A DNA stretch of 64,000 bases from Mayamaea pseudoterrestris (Eukaryota > Bacillariophyta > Bacillariophyceae > Sellaphorales > Sellaphoraceae): positions 1,730,001-1,794,000 of the forward strand of contig BROI01000001.1 of the NCBI GenBank assembly GCA_027923505.1. The letters run 5' to 3'. The translations under genes were made by a program, and so were the position numbers. The notes beneath the pieces are model-generated. The model had not been told where the DNA came from. It saw only the letters and a program-made list of their open reading frames with translations, and did no database searches. Shown here one piece after another: positions 45,101 through 59,299 of the stretch. Position 1 is the first letter of the stretch. Every line of letters starts with the position of its first letter.

Positions 45101-48100
45101 AGGGAGGGAGACACAGTAGGACTGACAGTTGGTGCATTGGTTGGCAATGCTGTGGGTCCAGCAGTGGGTGAAGTTGTTGGAACTTGCGTGGGTGCAGCGG
45201 TGGTTGGAGCAGCAGTTGGATGGCCAGTGGGAACCTTGGTTGGCAAAGCACTTGGACCAGCTGTTGGTGAAGAAGTTGGTAATGCAGTGGGTCCATCAGT
45301 GGGCAGACCAGTTGGAGGAACAGTGGGTACTGGTGTGGGAAGTGCTGTGGGTGACGCCGTTATTGGGGCTGCGGTTGGGTTGCCAGGCGTAGGTGTCGGA
45401 ATGCCAGTGGGTGTTACAGTTGGTCCTTGGGAAGGATAATCTGTGGGCAAACCAGTTGGTCCACCAGTTGGTGCATCTGTTGGAACTGCGGTGGGTTTGG
45501 CAGTGGGATGACTTGATGGCACAGCCGTTGGTGCAGCAGTTGGAATGTCTGTTGGAGAGGCTGTCGGTCCATCTGTAGGTGCTGCAGTGGGATTGCCAGT
45601 TGGATTACCTGTTGGCAAAGCAGTTGGGGCTACTGATGGTGCTTGCGTTGGTGCAACAGTGGGCAAGGCAGTTGGACTGTCTGTTGGTGCAGTTGTCGGC
45701 AAGGCAGTTGGTTTACCAGTGGGTACATCTGTGGGAGCTGCTGTTGGAGGGAGGGAGGGAGACACCGTAGGACTGACAGTTGGTGCATTGGTTGGCAATG
45801 CTGTGGGTCCAGCAGTGGGTGAAGTTGTTGGAACTGGCGTGGGTGCAGCGGTGGTTGGCAGTTGGACTGTCTGTTGGAGCAGTTGTTGGCAAGGCAGTTG
45901 GTTTACCAGTGGGTACATCTGTGGGAGCTGCTGTTGGAGTGAGGGAGGGAGACACCGTAGGACTGACAGTTGGTGCATTGGTTGGCAATGCTGTGGGTCC
46001 AGCAGTGGGTGACGTTGTTGGAACTTGCGTGGGTGCAGCGGTGGTTGGAGCAGCAGTTGGATGGCCAGTGGGAACCTTGGTTGGCAAAGCACTTGGACCA
46101 GCTGTTGGTGAAGAAGTCGGTAATGCAGTGGGTCCGTCAGTGGGCAGACCAGTTGGAGGAACAGTGGGTACTGGTGTGGGAAGTGCTGTAGGTGACGCCG
46201 TTATTGGGGCTGCGGTTGGGTTGCCAGGTGTAGGTGTCGGAATGCCAGTGGGTGTTACAGTTGGTCCTTGGGAAGGAGAATCTGTGGGCAAACCAGTTGG
46301 TGCATCTGTTGGAACTGCGGTGGGTTTGGCAGTGGGATGACTTGATGGCATAGCCGTTGGTGCAGCAGTTGGAATGTCTGTTGGAGAGGCTGTCAGTCCA
46401 TCTGTAGGTGCTGCAGTGGGATTGACAGTTGGATTACCCGTTGGCAAAGCAGTTGGGGCTACTGATGGTGCATGCGTTGGTGCAACAGTTGGCAAGGCAG
46501 TTGGACTGTCTGTTGGAGCAGTTGTTGGCAAGGCAGTTGGTTTACCAGTGGGTACATCTGTGGGAGCTGCTGTTGGAGTGAGGGAGGGAGACACCGTAGG
46601 ACTGACAGTTGGTGCATTGGTTGGCAATGCTGTGGGTCCAGCAGTGGGTGAAGTTGTTGGAACTTGCGTGGGTGCAGCGGTGGTTGGAGCAGCAGTTGGA
46701 TGGCCAGTGGGAACCTTGGTTGGCAAAGCACTTAGACCAGCTGTTGGTGAAGAAGTCGGTAATGCAGTGGGTCCGTCAGTGGGCAGACCAGTTGGAGGAA
46801 CAGTGGGTACTGGTGTGGGAAGTGCTGTAGGTGACGCCGTTATTGGGGCTGCGGTTGGGTTGCCAGGTGTAGGTGTCGGAATGCCAGTGGGTGTTACAGT
46901 TGGTCCTTGGGAAGGAGAATCTGTGGGCAAACCAGTTGGTGCATCTGTTGGAACTGCGGTGGGTTTGGCAGTGGGATGACTTGATGGCATAGCCGTTGGT
47001 GCAGCAGTTGGAATGTCTATTGGAGAGGCTGTCGGTCCATCTGTAGGTGCTGCAGTGGGATTGACAGTTGGATTACCCGTTGGCAAAGCAGTTGGGGCTA
47101 CTGATGGTGCTTGCGTTGGTGCAACAGTTGGCAAGGCAGTTGGACTGTCTGTTGGAGCAGTTGTTGGCAAGGCAGTTGGTTTACCAGTGGGTACATCTGT
47201 GGGAGCTGCTGTTGGAGTGAGGGAGGGAGACACCATAGGACTGACAGTTGGTGCATTGGTTGGCAATGCTGTGGGTCCAGCAGTGGGTGAAGTTGTTGGA
47301 ACTTGCGTGGGTGCAGCGGTGGTTGGAGCAGCAGTTGGATGGCCAGTGGGAACCTTGGTTGGCAAAGCACTTAGACCAGCTGTTGGTGAAGAAGTCGGTA
47401 ATGCAGTGGGTCCGTCAGTGGGCAGACCAGATGGAGGAACAGTGGGTACTGGTGTGGGAAGTGCTGTGGGTGACGCCATTATTGGGGCTGCGGTTGGGTT
47501 GCCAGGCGTAGGTGTTGGAATGCCAGTGGGTGTTACAGTTGGTCTTTGGGAAGGAGAATCTGTGAACAAACCAGTTGGCCCACCAGTTGGTGCATCTGTT
47601 GGAACTGCGGTGGGTTTGGCAGTGGGATGACTTGATGGCATAGCCGTTGGTGCAGCAGTTGGAATGTCTGATGGAGAGGCTGTCGGTCCATCTGTAGGTG
47701 CTGCAGTGGGATTGCCAGTTGGATTACCTGTTGGCAAAGCAGTTGGGGCTACTGATGGTGCTTGCGTTGGTGCAACAGTTGGCAAGGCAGTTGGACTGTC
47801 TGTTGGAGCAGTTGTTGGCAAGGCAGTTGGTTTACCAGTGGGTACATCTGTGGGAGCTGCTGTTGGAGTGCGGGAGGGAGACACCGTAGGACTGACAGTT
47901 GGTGCATTGGTTGGCAATGCTGTGGGTCCAGCAGTGGGTGAAGTTGTTGGAACTTGCGTGGGTGCAGCGGTGGTTGGAGCAGCAGTTGGAAGCCCAGTGG
48001 GAACCTTGGTTGGCAGGAGGCTTGGACCAGCTGTTGGTGAAGAAGCCGGTAATGCAGTGGGTCCATCAGTGGGCAGACCAGTTGGAGGAACAGTGGGTAC

Positions 48101-51100
48101 TGGTGTGGGAAGTGCTGTGGGTGACGCCGTTATTGGGGCTGCGGTTGGGTTGCCAGGCGTAGGTGTTGGAATGCCAGTGGGTGTTACAGTTGGTCCTTGG
48201 GAAGGAGAATCTGTGGGCAAACCAGTTGGTCCACCAGTTGGTGCATCTGTTGGAACTGCGGTGGGTTTAGCAGTGGGATGACTTGATGGCATAGCCGTTG
48301 GTGCAGCAGTTGGAATGTCTGTTGGAGAGGCTGTCGGTCCAGCTGTAGGTGCTGCAGTGGGATTGACAGTTGGATTACCTGTTGGCAAAGCAGTTGGGGC
48401 TACTGATGGTTCTTGCGTTGGTGCAACAGTTGGCAAGGCAGTTGGACTGTCTGTTGGAGCAGTTGTTGGCAAGGCAGTTGGCTTACCAGTGGGAAAATCT
48501 GTGGGAGCTGCTGTTGGAGTGAGGGAGGGAGACACCGTAGGACTGACAGTTGGTGCATTGGTTGGCAATGCTGTGGGTCCAGCAGTGGGTGAAGTTGTTG
48601 GAACTTGCGTGGGTGCAGCAGTGGTTGGAGCAGCAGTTGGATGGCCAGTGGGAACCTTGGTTGGCAAAGCACTTGGACCAGCTGTTGGTGAAGAAGTTGG
48701 TAATGCAGTGGGTCCGTCAGTGGGCAGACCAGTTGGAGGAACAGTGGGTACTGGTGCGGGAAGTGCTGTGGGAAGTGCTGTGGGTGACGCCGTTATTGGG
48801 GCTGCGGTTGGGTTGCCAGGCGTAGGTGTTGGAATGCCAGTGGGTGTTACAGTTGGTCCTTGGGAAGGAGAATCTGTGGGCAAACCAGTTGGTCCTCCAG
48901 TTGGTGCATCTGTTGGAACTGCGGTGGGTTTGGCAGTGGGATGACTTGATGGCATAGCCGTTGGTGCAGCAGTTGGAATGTCTGTTGGAGAGGCTGTCGG
49001 TCCATCTGTAGGTGCTGCAGTGGGATTGCCAGTTGGATTACCTGTTGGCAAAGCAGTTGGGGCTACTGATGGTGCTTGCGTTGGTGCAACCGTAGGCAAG
49101 GCAGTTGGACTGTCTGTTGGAGCAGTTGTTGGCAAGGCAGTTGGTTTACCAGTGGGTACATCTGTGGGAGCTGCTGTTGGAGTGAGGGAGGGAGACACCG
49201 TAGGACTGACAGTTGGTGCATTGGTTGGCAATGCTGTGGGTCCAGCGGTGGGTGAAGTTGTTGGAACTTGCGTGGGTGCAGCAGTGGTTGGAGCAGCAGT
49301 TGGATGGCCAGTGGGAACCTTGGTTGGCAAAGCACTTGGACCAGCTGTTGGTGAAGAAGTTGGTAATGCAGTGGGTCCGTCAGTGGGCAGACCAGTTGGA
49401 GGAACAGTGGGTACTGGTGCGGGAAGTGCTGTGGGAAGTGCTGTGGGTGACGCCGTTATTGGGGCTGCGGTTGGGTTGCCAGGCGTAGGTGTTGGAATGC
49501 CAGTGGGTGTTACAGTTGGTCCTTGGGAAGGAGAATCTGTGGGCAAACCAGTTGGTCCTCCAGTTGGTGCATCTGTTGGAACTGCGGTGGGTTTGGCAGT
49601 GGGATGACTTGATGGCATAGCCGTTGGTGCAGCAGTTGGAATGTCTGTTGGAGAGGCTGTCGGTCCATCTGTAGGTGCTGCAGTGGGATTGCCAGTTGGA
49701 TTACCTGTTGGCAAAGCAGTTGGGGCTACTGATGGTGCTTGCGTTGGTGCAACCGTAGGCAAGGCAGTTGGACTGTCTGTTGGAGCAGTTGTTGGCAAGG
49801 CAGTTGGTTTACCAGTGGGTACATCTGTGGGAGCTGCTGTTGGAGTGAGGGAGGGAGACACCGTAGGACTGACAGTTGGTGCATTGGTTGGCAATGCTGT
49901 GGGTCCAGCAGTGGGTGAAGTTGTTGGAACTTGCGTGGGTGCAGCGGTGGTTGGAGCAGCAGTTGGATGGCGAGTGGGAACCTTGGTTGGTAACGCACTT
50001 GGACCAGCTGTTGGTGAAGAAGTTGGTAATGCAGTGGGTCCGTCAGTGGGCAGACCAGTTGGAGGAACAGTGGGTACTGGTGTGGGAAGTGCTGTGGGTG
50101 ACGCCGTTATTTGGGCGGCGGTTGGGTTGCCAGGCGTAGGTGTTGGAATGCCAGTGGATGTTACAGTTGGTCCTTGGGAAGGAGAATCTGTGGGCAAACC
50201 AGTTGGTCCTCCAGTTGGTGCATCTGTTGGAACTGCGGTGGGTTTGGCAGTGGGATGACTTGATGGCATAGCCGTTGGTGCAGCAGTTGGAATGTCTGTT
50301 GGAGAGGCTGTCGGTCCATCTGTAGGTGCTGCAGTGGGATTGACAGTTGGATTACCTGTTGGCAAAGCAGTTGGGGCTACTGATGGTGCTTGCGTTGGTG
50401 CAACAGTTGGCAAGGCAGTTGGACTGTCTGTTGGAGCAGTTGTTGGCAAGGCAGTTGGTTTACCAGTGGGTACATCTGTGGGAGCTGCTGTTGGAGTGAG
50501 GGAGGGAGACACCGTAGGACTGACAGTTGGTGCATTAGTTGGCAATGCTGTGGGTCCAGCAGTGGGTGAAGTTGTTGGAACTTGCGTGGGTGCAGCGGTG
50601 GTTGGAGCAGCAGTTGGATGGCCAGTGGGAACCTTGGTTGGCAAAGCACTTGGACCAGCTGTTGGTGAAGAAGTTGGTAATGCAGTGGGTCCATCAGTGG
50701 GCAGACCAGTTGGAGGAACAGTGGGTACTGGTGCGGGAAGTGCTGTGGGAAGTGCTGTGGGTGACACCGTTATTGGGGCTGCGGTTGGGTTGCCAGGCGT
50801 AGGTGTTGGAATGCCAGTGGGTGTTACAGTTGGTCCTTGGGAAGGAGAATCTGTGGGCAAACCAGTTGGTCCACCAGTTGGTGCATCTGTTGGAACTGCG
50901 GTGGGTTTGGCAGTGGGATGACTTGATGGCATAGCCGTTGGTGCAGCAGTTGGAATGTCTGTTGGAGAGGCTGTTGGTCCATCTGTGGGTGCTGCAGTGG
51001 GATTGCCAGTTGGATTACCTGTTGGCAAAGCAGTTGGGGCTACTGATGGTGCTTGCGTTGGTGCAACCGTGGGCAAGGCAGTTGGACTGTCTGTTGGTGC

Positions 51101-53801
51101 AGTTGTTGGCAAGGCAGTTGGTTTACCAGTGGGTACATCTGTGGGAGCTGCTGTTCGAGTGAGGGAGGGAGACACAGTAGGACTGACAGTTGGTGCATTG
51201 GTTGGCAATGCTGTGGGTCCAGCAGTGGGTGAAGTTGTTGGAACTTGCGTGGGTGCAGCGGTGGTTGGAGCAGCAGTTGGATGGCCAGTGGGAACCTTGG
51301 TTGGCAAAGCACTTGGACCAGCTGTTGGTGAAGAAGTTGGTAATGCAGTGGGTCCATCAGTGGGCAGACCAGTTGGAGGAACAGTGGGTACTGGTGTGGG
51401 AAGTGCTGTGGGTGACGCCGTTATTGGGGCTGCGGTTGGGTTGCCAGGCGTAGGTGTCGGAATGCCAGTGGGTGTTACAGTTGGTCCTTGGGAAGGATAA
51501 TCTGTGGGCAAACCAGTTGGTCCACCAGTTGGTGCATCTGTTGGAACTGCGGTGGGTTTGGCAGTGGGATGACTTGATGGCACAGCCGTTGGTGCAGCAG
51601 TTGGAATGTCTGTTGGAGAGGCTGTCGGTCCATCTGTAGGTGCTGCAGTGGGATTGCCAGTTGGATTACCTGTTGGCAAAGCAGTTGGGGCTACTGATGG
51701 TGCTTGCGTTGGTGCAACAGTGGGCAAGGCAGTTGGACTGTCTGTTGGTGCAGTTGTCGGCAAGGCAGTTGGTTTACCAGTGGGTACATCTGTGGGAGCT
51801 GCTGTTGGAGGGAGGGAGGGAGACACCGTAGGACTGACAGTTGGTGCATTGGTTGGCAATGCTGTGGGTCCAGCAGTGGGTGAAGTTGTTGGAACTGGCG
51901 TGGGTGCAGCGGTGGTTGGCAAAGCACTTGGACCAGCTGTTGGTGACTGTGTGGGAGCTACTGAGGGAGCAGCAGTGGTGGGAAATTCACTTGGTCCATC
52001 CGTGGGTGATGAAGTTGGTAGTGCAGTGGGTCCTTCCGTGGGCAGACCAGTTGGAGGAACAGTGGGTACTGGTGTGGGAATTGCTGTGGGTGACGCCGTT
52101 ACAGGTGAGATTGTCGGCAAATCATTTGGATTTTCAGTCGGTGTATTGTTCGGAGCTTGAGAGGGTTGATCAGTTGGTGCATCAGTGGGACTTGTCGTCG
52201 TGGAACTTGCTGGTAGGATTGTTGGTTCGCCAGCCGTCGGAGGACCAGTTGGTGCATCCGTCGATAGACTTGGCGGAGACAGTGTAGGCACTGTAGTCGC
52301 GTTTATCAATGGCAATGATGTTGAGGTTGGCAATACATCAGTGGGCACTTGTGTTGTTGCAGTCACTGAGTTACCATCTGGCTTATCTGTTGTGCTGTCC
52401 GATGATAATAATGTCGCGCTTGGTGTAGCAGTTACTTCGAAGGAAGCGACCGTTGGCACAGGTGATGAAGATACATCGGTTTCAAGTGACGGCATTTCAA
52501 GTGACGGCATTTCCGTCAGCGATTTTGCAATCTTGGCACTTGGCGATGCAGTGACATTATCAGGTAACGCTGCATTTGATGCACTGGGGTGGCCTGATGG
52601 ATTAAATGTCAGCGATGGTCTCGGACTGACGCTTGGTAGGGCATCCGTAGCTGCGGAAGGCAAACTTGGTGGAAGCAGAATTGGTATTCCGCTTGGCAAA
52701 GTCTTGCTTGGTGACAAGGTCGAGAAAGCTTGCACTGGCGCGCTATTAATAGCGGGAGACGACGATACCGAGTTCTGATGCGGTCCGTTGCTTCCAAAGT
52801 CGTTTGACACTGGCGACGGCATTATTGTAACCCAGCTCGGAACAATGCTGGGACTTGGAGTCGCCCCAAGTTCCGGGAACATATCGTTCTTCTCGTAGAC
52901 TATATCATTTCCAGCATCACCTTCATTGGAGGAATAGGTTGGCGGCTGGCTGTCACTCTGCCGTGCCAAGGACGCTAGATCCGACTTGCCAAGCACCGCG
53001 GTCGAAAGAATAGCCGCGATGGCAACAAAGGCTGCCACCACCATTGCCGCCTTGCCTAGCGCGCCGATTGCCGCGGGTGCCGTAGCTGCTGATGCCAATC
53101 CAGTGGAAGCCTGTCCAACGGCAGTGGCAGCGTTTCGCGCTGCCGAAATTGACATTTGGTTCAATGCCTTTTCGTAACTGCAATGAAACATAGAACAATT
53201 ATGGCACGTTAGAAGAAGCAGAAAATTAGCGTCATACACGCACGTCATGCAACGTTATCACATAGACTTACTTCATAGAGTATCGCATAAAGGCGCCTCC
53301 TCTCGATGACTCCTGCGCGGCGCTCTGCGTTCTGTTCAGCGTTGGTCGCTGCCGAGCGCTCTGCATGTGCGTTCGAATTCCAGCCGCAACGTCGTCATCG
53401 TAGTCATCGTCGCGCCCGTTCAAATGCGAAATGCCGCCAAGCACTGCCTTGGCGAACATGCTTGCTGATTGTTCACCAAGTATATTGTTGTTTGGAGTAT
53501 CGTCAAGTTGACTGTTTGATTCGAACACGTCGGACAAATTCATGGACTTTTCCAGGTTCGATGATGAAGCATACGCGTCGCTGCCGTCGTCGTCTTGTAA
53601 ACTATCAAAAAACATCATGCCGCTGCTATCCGTCAAATTGAACGATGAGTAGCCAAAGTCGCCGTCACCGCTCGAATCGGGGTCCCAGAATCCCGACAGC
53701 GAGTCTTCCGCAGAAAGGTCATCGTAAAGTCCATCGTTCAGCCATGACGCTGGAGGAATTATTGTTTCCAGTTGATCCGGCGGAGGAAAACTGACTGGCA
53801 T
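39172..53801 (-). CDS. Giant PT-repeat single-pass membrane protein, frame split by an internal duplication
   Basis: Exon 1 is 53801-53272 and exon 2 runs from 53177 down to 39172 (94-nt GT-AG intron). Exon 1 is acidic and polar (DNS-rich, no signal peptide). Exon 2 starts with YEKALNQMSISAARNA and a membrane helix (AAMVVAAFVAIAAILS, about residue 220), then a Ser/Pro stalk and a very long PTxxPT array. The array turns into PTKVPTKxPT near 39.4-39.8 kb and ends in a Cys-rich domain (CAVAGCGNGKARVCQ, GGGKCGKC). This suggests a wall- or frustule-facing stalk with a C-terminal head. A 6,061-bp duplication (39798-45858 and 45859-51919) shifts the frame: as it stands the protein ends at 45713 (about 2,664 residues); with one copy it would be continuous at about 2,824. 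Confidence 0.8.
39798..45858. repeat. 6,061-bp tandem duplication, copy 1
   Basis: Matches 45859-51919 at a constant offset of 6,061 bases. Every rare variant checked is shared (for example the TTGGCAGGAGGC change at 41,949 and 48,010, and the TTTGGGCGGCGG change at 44,048 and 50,109). I saw no difference. The junction carries only the two bases CA in common with the outer boundaries. Confidence 0.95.
45859..51919. repeat. 6,061-bp tandem duplication, copy 2
   Basis: Head-to-tail with copy 1. Because 6,061 is one more than a multiple of three, the PT reading frame in copy 1 is displaced relative to copy 2, and translation coming from the 5' side stops soon after the junction. Confidence 0.95.
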
Positions 53802-54248
53802 GGCTGATTATTGTCGTGATGGTGTAAATGAGGAGTGCTCGTTGTAGAGAATCGCTTCCTTGCAATGGTGCGAAGAAGAGCAAGGTAACCAGTGAGCGTG
53901 TGGGTTGAGATGGTTGTTTCACGGCTCCGAGGGTCGTGCGGGCAATGTCATTTTGGTCATAGAATGACTATACGAGTTTCCGATTGACATATTTTCACTT
54001 AAGCCAATGACTGCACGGTTGAAGCGGGTTAATTAGCCGATCACGCATGAATAGCCCATTGTATGTGTGAACGCGAAAGATTGCAGAAGAAAGTTCCTCG
54101 GGATTTTTGGGAAGTGTGCCCCAGCTAATCGGAAATCGATTGGGTGTGATTGTGACGGTACAAACTCTTGGGAGGAGAAAGTCGGCGTATAACGAATGTT
54201 CGACGTAGTCCTTAACTTACAAGTCTTAGTATTACAGCAGCAGTATGT
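53802..54248. other. Intergenic, promoter side of the PT-repeat gene
   Basis: Between the PT-repeat gene start and the kinase 3' end, both minus strand. No frame or repeat of note. Confidence 0.4.
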
Positions 54249-56771
54249 CTATCCTAAAGGCTGCGTTTGTATATGATGAGTTCGTCGCCGCCCTTCGGGT
54301 GGCGGTGACGAAAGTGCTTCCGTTGCGCCGCCAAGCAAATCCTTGCCTCCGTCAAACGAAAAGCCAAGAAACGTTTCTGCATTGAGCTCATCTTCCGCGT
54401 CGTCGGCTTCTGAATTCGTTTGATCTTCCGATTCAACAGGCATTCTTGTGAATGTATTGTCAAAATTGGCAGTGGCTGCGTCTAGTTCGCTGTCGTCCAT
54501 GACGCTTGACGTTGCGCGACTTCCAGGTGTATCATTCTCAGAATCTGGAGGCTTCCAGCCTTCGCAAGGCTTGATTGGAGAATCTATCCTTCTCGCGTAG
54601 AGGGCGCGCCAATTGATACTTCGATAAAAGTCATGCTCCATTGCAGATCGAATTCCAGCTACACCGAGTCGACGATGAGGATTCCGTTCCAATAGGGCGC
54701 TGACACAATCACTGGCCTGCACACTAAAGTATGTAGGAACATCAAGAGGTGCACTCTTGAGCCGACGAAAAAGTTTCGCTCGGTCTGTCGTGTACCAGGG
54801 TGGTAGACCAGTCATCATTTCGTACGTTAGCATTCCTAGACCCCAATAGTCAACACAAAAGCCATGGCCTTGCTGCGACAAAATCTCCGGGCTGCGAAGA
54901 ACATGCAAAACAATGAGGCATCATTGTAGAACAAATATATTCATCTGTAGCTGCATGACACATACCTCATGTATTCAGGCGTGCCGCACATGGATATTGC
55001 TCCCTCGCATGGATGAGTAATTCCAGTTTTCGCAAGCCCAAAGTCACCAAGCTTGACGTGCCCGTCGGCGTCAATGAGCACATTCTCGGGCTGGTTTGAA
55101 TGCGCGATGAGATTAGCAGAATGTAAGCAAACCGTTTTTAACATGAACATAGCTCGCCGTTGTCAGTAAACTTGCCTTTAAATCTCGATAGATAATACCT
55201 CGCTTATGCAAATGGCCAATTGCAAGAAGGAGTTCGGCCGAAAAGAACCTTGCCACTCGTTCCGGAAATCGCCGGAATCGTGACAAGTGGAAGAAAAGTT
55301 CACCGCCAGGACAGTAGTCGAGCACTAGATATAACTTTGACTCGGTTTGAAATGCGTAATGTAGCTTCATAATAAACGGGTGATTGACTGCCGACAGGAC
55401 TTGACGTTCCGTTCGCGTCCGGTCAATTTGTCGTCGCTTGACGAGATATGTTTTGCGGAGAATCTTCATGGCAAACAAATGGCCGCATTCCTTGCCATGT
55501 TGTTTTTGTACAAGTATTACCTGAAACAAAGCGAATGTGAGGCGAAACATAGTCAAAGACAGACGAGCCATTTCGCCATCCACAAAAAAGCAGTTTACCT
55601 TTCCAAAGGATCCCTTGCCGAGTACTCGTAGCATGGAAAACATTTTCAAATCGGGCTTGTCCATATACATGGCATCCAGCGGTAGTTCCGAGTCTAAAAA
55701 ATCTGGCGGCATGGCAAACGGAGCTTGCTGCTTCACTCGTGGAGGTGTCGTCATTGACGCATACTCTGGCGTTATTATTTGCTGTTGCGCTGGTGGTTGC
55801 TTTACGTCGTACTGCTGCATTGGCGCTTGCTGAAGCTGCTGATGTTGCGGTGAATGAGGCGTGACAACATGTATAGCGTCAATCGCAGTTTCATCGCTTT
55901 GTTCGTGATCGCCTTCTTCTTCCTCCTCGTCTTCGTCATCATCATCCGCGTCCCACTGATGCTCCCAGTCGCCTTCCGGAGCCTTGTCCGCTGCAGTCTT
56001 GCTGCCAAACTTGGCGCTCAAGTTCAAGTTGCGCATGCCTTGAATCAAGGCGGCGCCGCGAGCACCAGCCCGGCCTGCCAAGACGCCGCCGCGCTTGGAT
56101 GGTGTATTGTTATTATTTGAAGATGATGATGCTGCTGCTGAATAAGTAGTAGTCGGAGGCTTTTGACTGGAATTGGTATTTGTTGCGTGCTGGGCAGGAA
56201 ACCCTTTGTCATGCAAGCTGTCACCGCCATCATGGTACGCATAGTTTGAATTTGGTATCATGTTCGTCGATGCTGCAGTCATTGACGGTGGTCCAAACTG
56301 TAACGCTGCGTCGTCAAAGCTTTGATGCTCGAAATCTGGTGGTTGCTGGTAATATTGCATCTGCTGCGTCGACGTCAAGGGGTAAACGCTACCGGAAGAC
56401 TCGCTCGTTGATTGCTGCTGTTGTTGCAAATTATTCCATTGCGGAGGCTCCGAGTATAAACTTGGAGGCGGTGGCGGCGGCGGAGGGCTGCGTGAACCTT
56501 CGTTGCGTGCAAAATTCGTCGGTGAACTGCCTCCATTCGCCATGGATTGTTGCTCAACCGCCCCAGATTCTCCATCTTTTGTATTTATTGCATCTTGCTT
56601 GTTTTGTACATTATTATTGCCTGTAGAGTTGCTTCCATTCGCTGCTGCATGGTGGTGGCTGTTTCGAAACTTTTTCATCGACCGACGCATTCCTCCATGC
56701 GGCAGCGGCGCGACGCGTCCCTGCTCCTCCAAGGCTTCCGCATCCGCTGGCAGGGATGCTTCCTGTCCCAT
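54249..56771 (-). CDS. AGC-family Ser/Thr protein kinase, S6K/RSK-like
   Basis: Four exons, 56771-55599, 55520-55176, 55090-54966 and 54891-54249; 761 residues. The protein starts MGQEASLP, a good N-myristoylation signal (Gly2, Ser6). A 370-residue disordered N-terminal region follows with poly-Pro, Gln-rich and acidic runs. Kinase motifs: LGKGSFGK, LFAMKILRK, YRDLK|PENVL, KLGDFGLAK, and activation loop MCGTPEYMSPE. The AGC tail has NFDNTFTRMPV and the hydrophobic motif FLGFSF, so activation by PDK1- and TORC-type kinases is likely. Intron 1 (78 nt) is in frame and stop-free. Intron 2 uses a GC donor (AAG|GCAAGT). The others are GT-AG. Confidence 0.9.
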
Positions 56772-58830
<2,059 letters not shown>

Positions 58831-59299
58831 TCAGATTACCCCGCCTTCTACACCTAAGAATACAAACAAACCGCCATTTATAAATGGCACTCATTTTGCT
58901 ACTATAACCAACTCAGTTACTTTTACCAAACATATTCTATGCATCATTTGCCAGTACTTTTACTTTACAATGTAGCTGCGACGACAAGACCTTGATAAGG
59001 CAGTCTTCTTTTCAGTTCTCCCCAAATAATAGCTTGCTGCATGGAATGGAAGCAAATGGATGATTAAATACGGGTAGTCGTCCTCCAACGCCAATCCGCC
59101 TCAGAAGCTCAGTCTGCATGTACCGGGATACTACAAGATGCAATAATGTTTTGCTACGCAATGGGGACTGTCTAGTATGTATCATATCGGTACAAGTGAC
59201 GAGATAGAACCATACCCAAAGACCAGCGCTTCTGCTTCAGCACGATATTTATATGTAAGAGCACGACAACGCACCACCTGACAATTACGCCATGCGCTG
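58831..59299. other. Intergenic between convergent H4-2 and armadillo-like genes
   Basis: Apart from the stem-loop at 58873-58888, I see nothing here. Confidence 0.4.
58873..58888 (+). terminator. Histone 3' stem-loop after H4-2
   Basis: GCCATT-TATA-AATGGC with ACAAACC before it and CAC... after: the same stem, spacing and flanks as the element after H1 at 32050-32065, with one loop change. Such agreement between unrelated genes points to a functional RNA element. Confidence 0.8.

Larger units (their letters stand above)
39798..51919. repeat. Higher-order array of about 651-bp PT units
   Basis: Inside each 6,061-bp copy, near-identical units start about every 639-663 bases (40313, 40952, 41603, 42254, 42917, 43580, 44231, 44894, 45545 and the same plus 6,061). 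Unit lengths differ by 12 bases, i.e. one PTxx step. Each unit encodes about 217 residues, such as PTALPTNAPTVSPTVSPS. Units differ from each other by a few percent, while the two large copies look identical. Confidence 0.9.

Noticed and set aside
39401-52778. Many 60-209-codon open frames on the plus strand reading VGxxVGxx, and minus-strand Gln/Leu/Pro-rich frames, across the PT array
   Set aside because: They are antisense and off-frame readings of the PT repeat, whose regular codons leave other frames open. They repeat with the array period and show no independent features.
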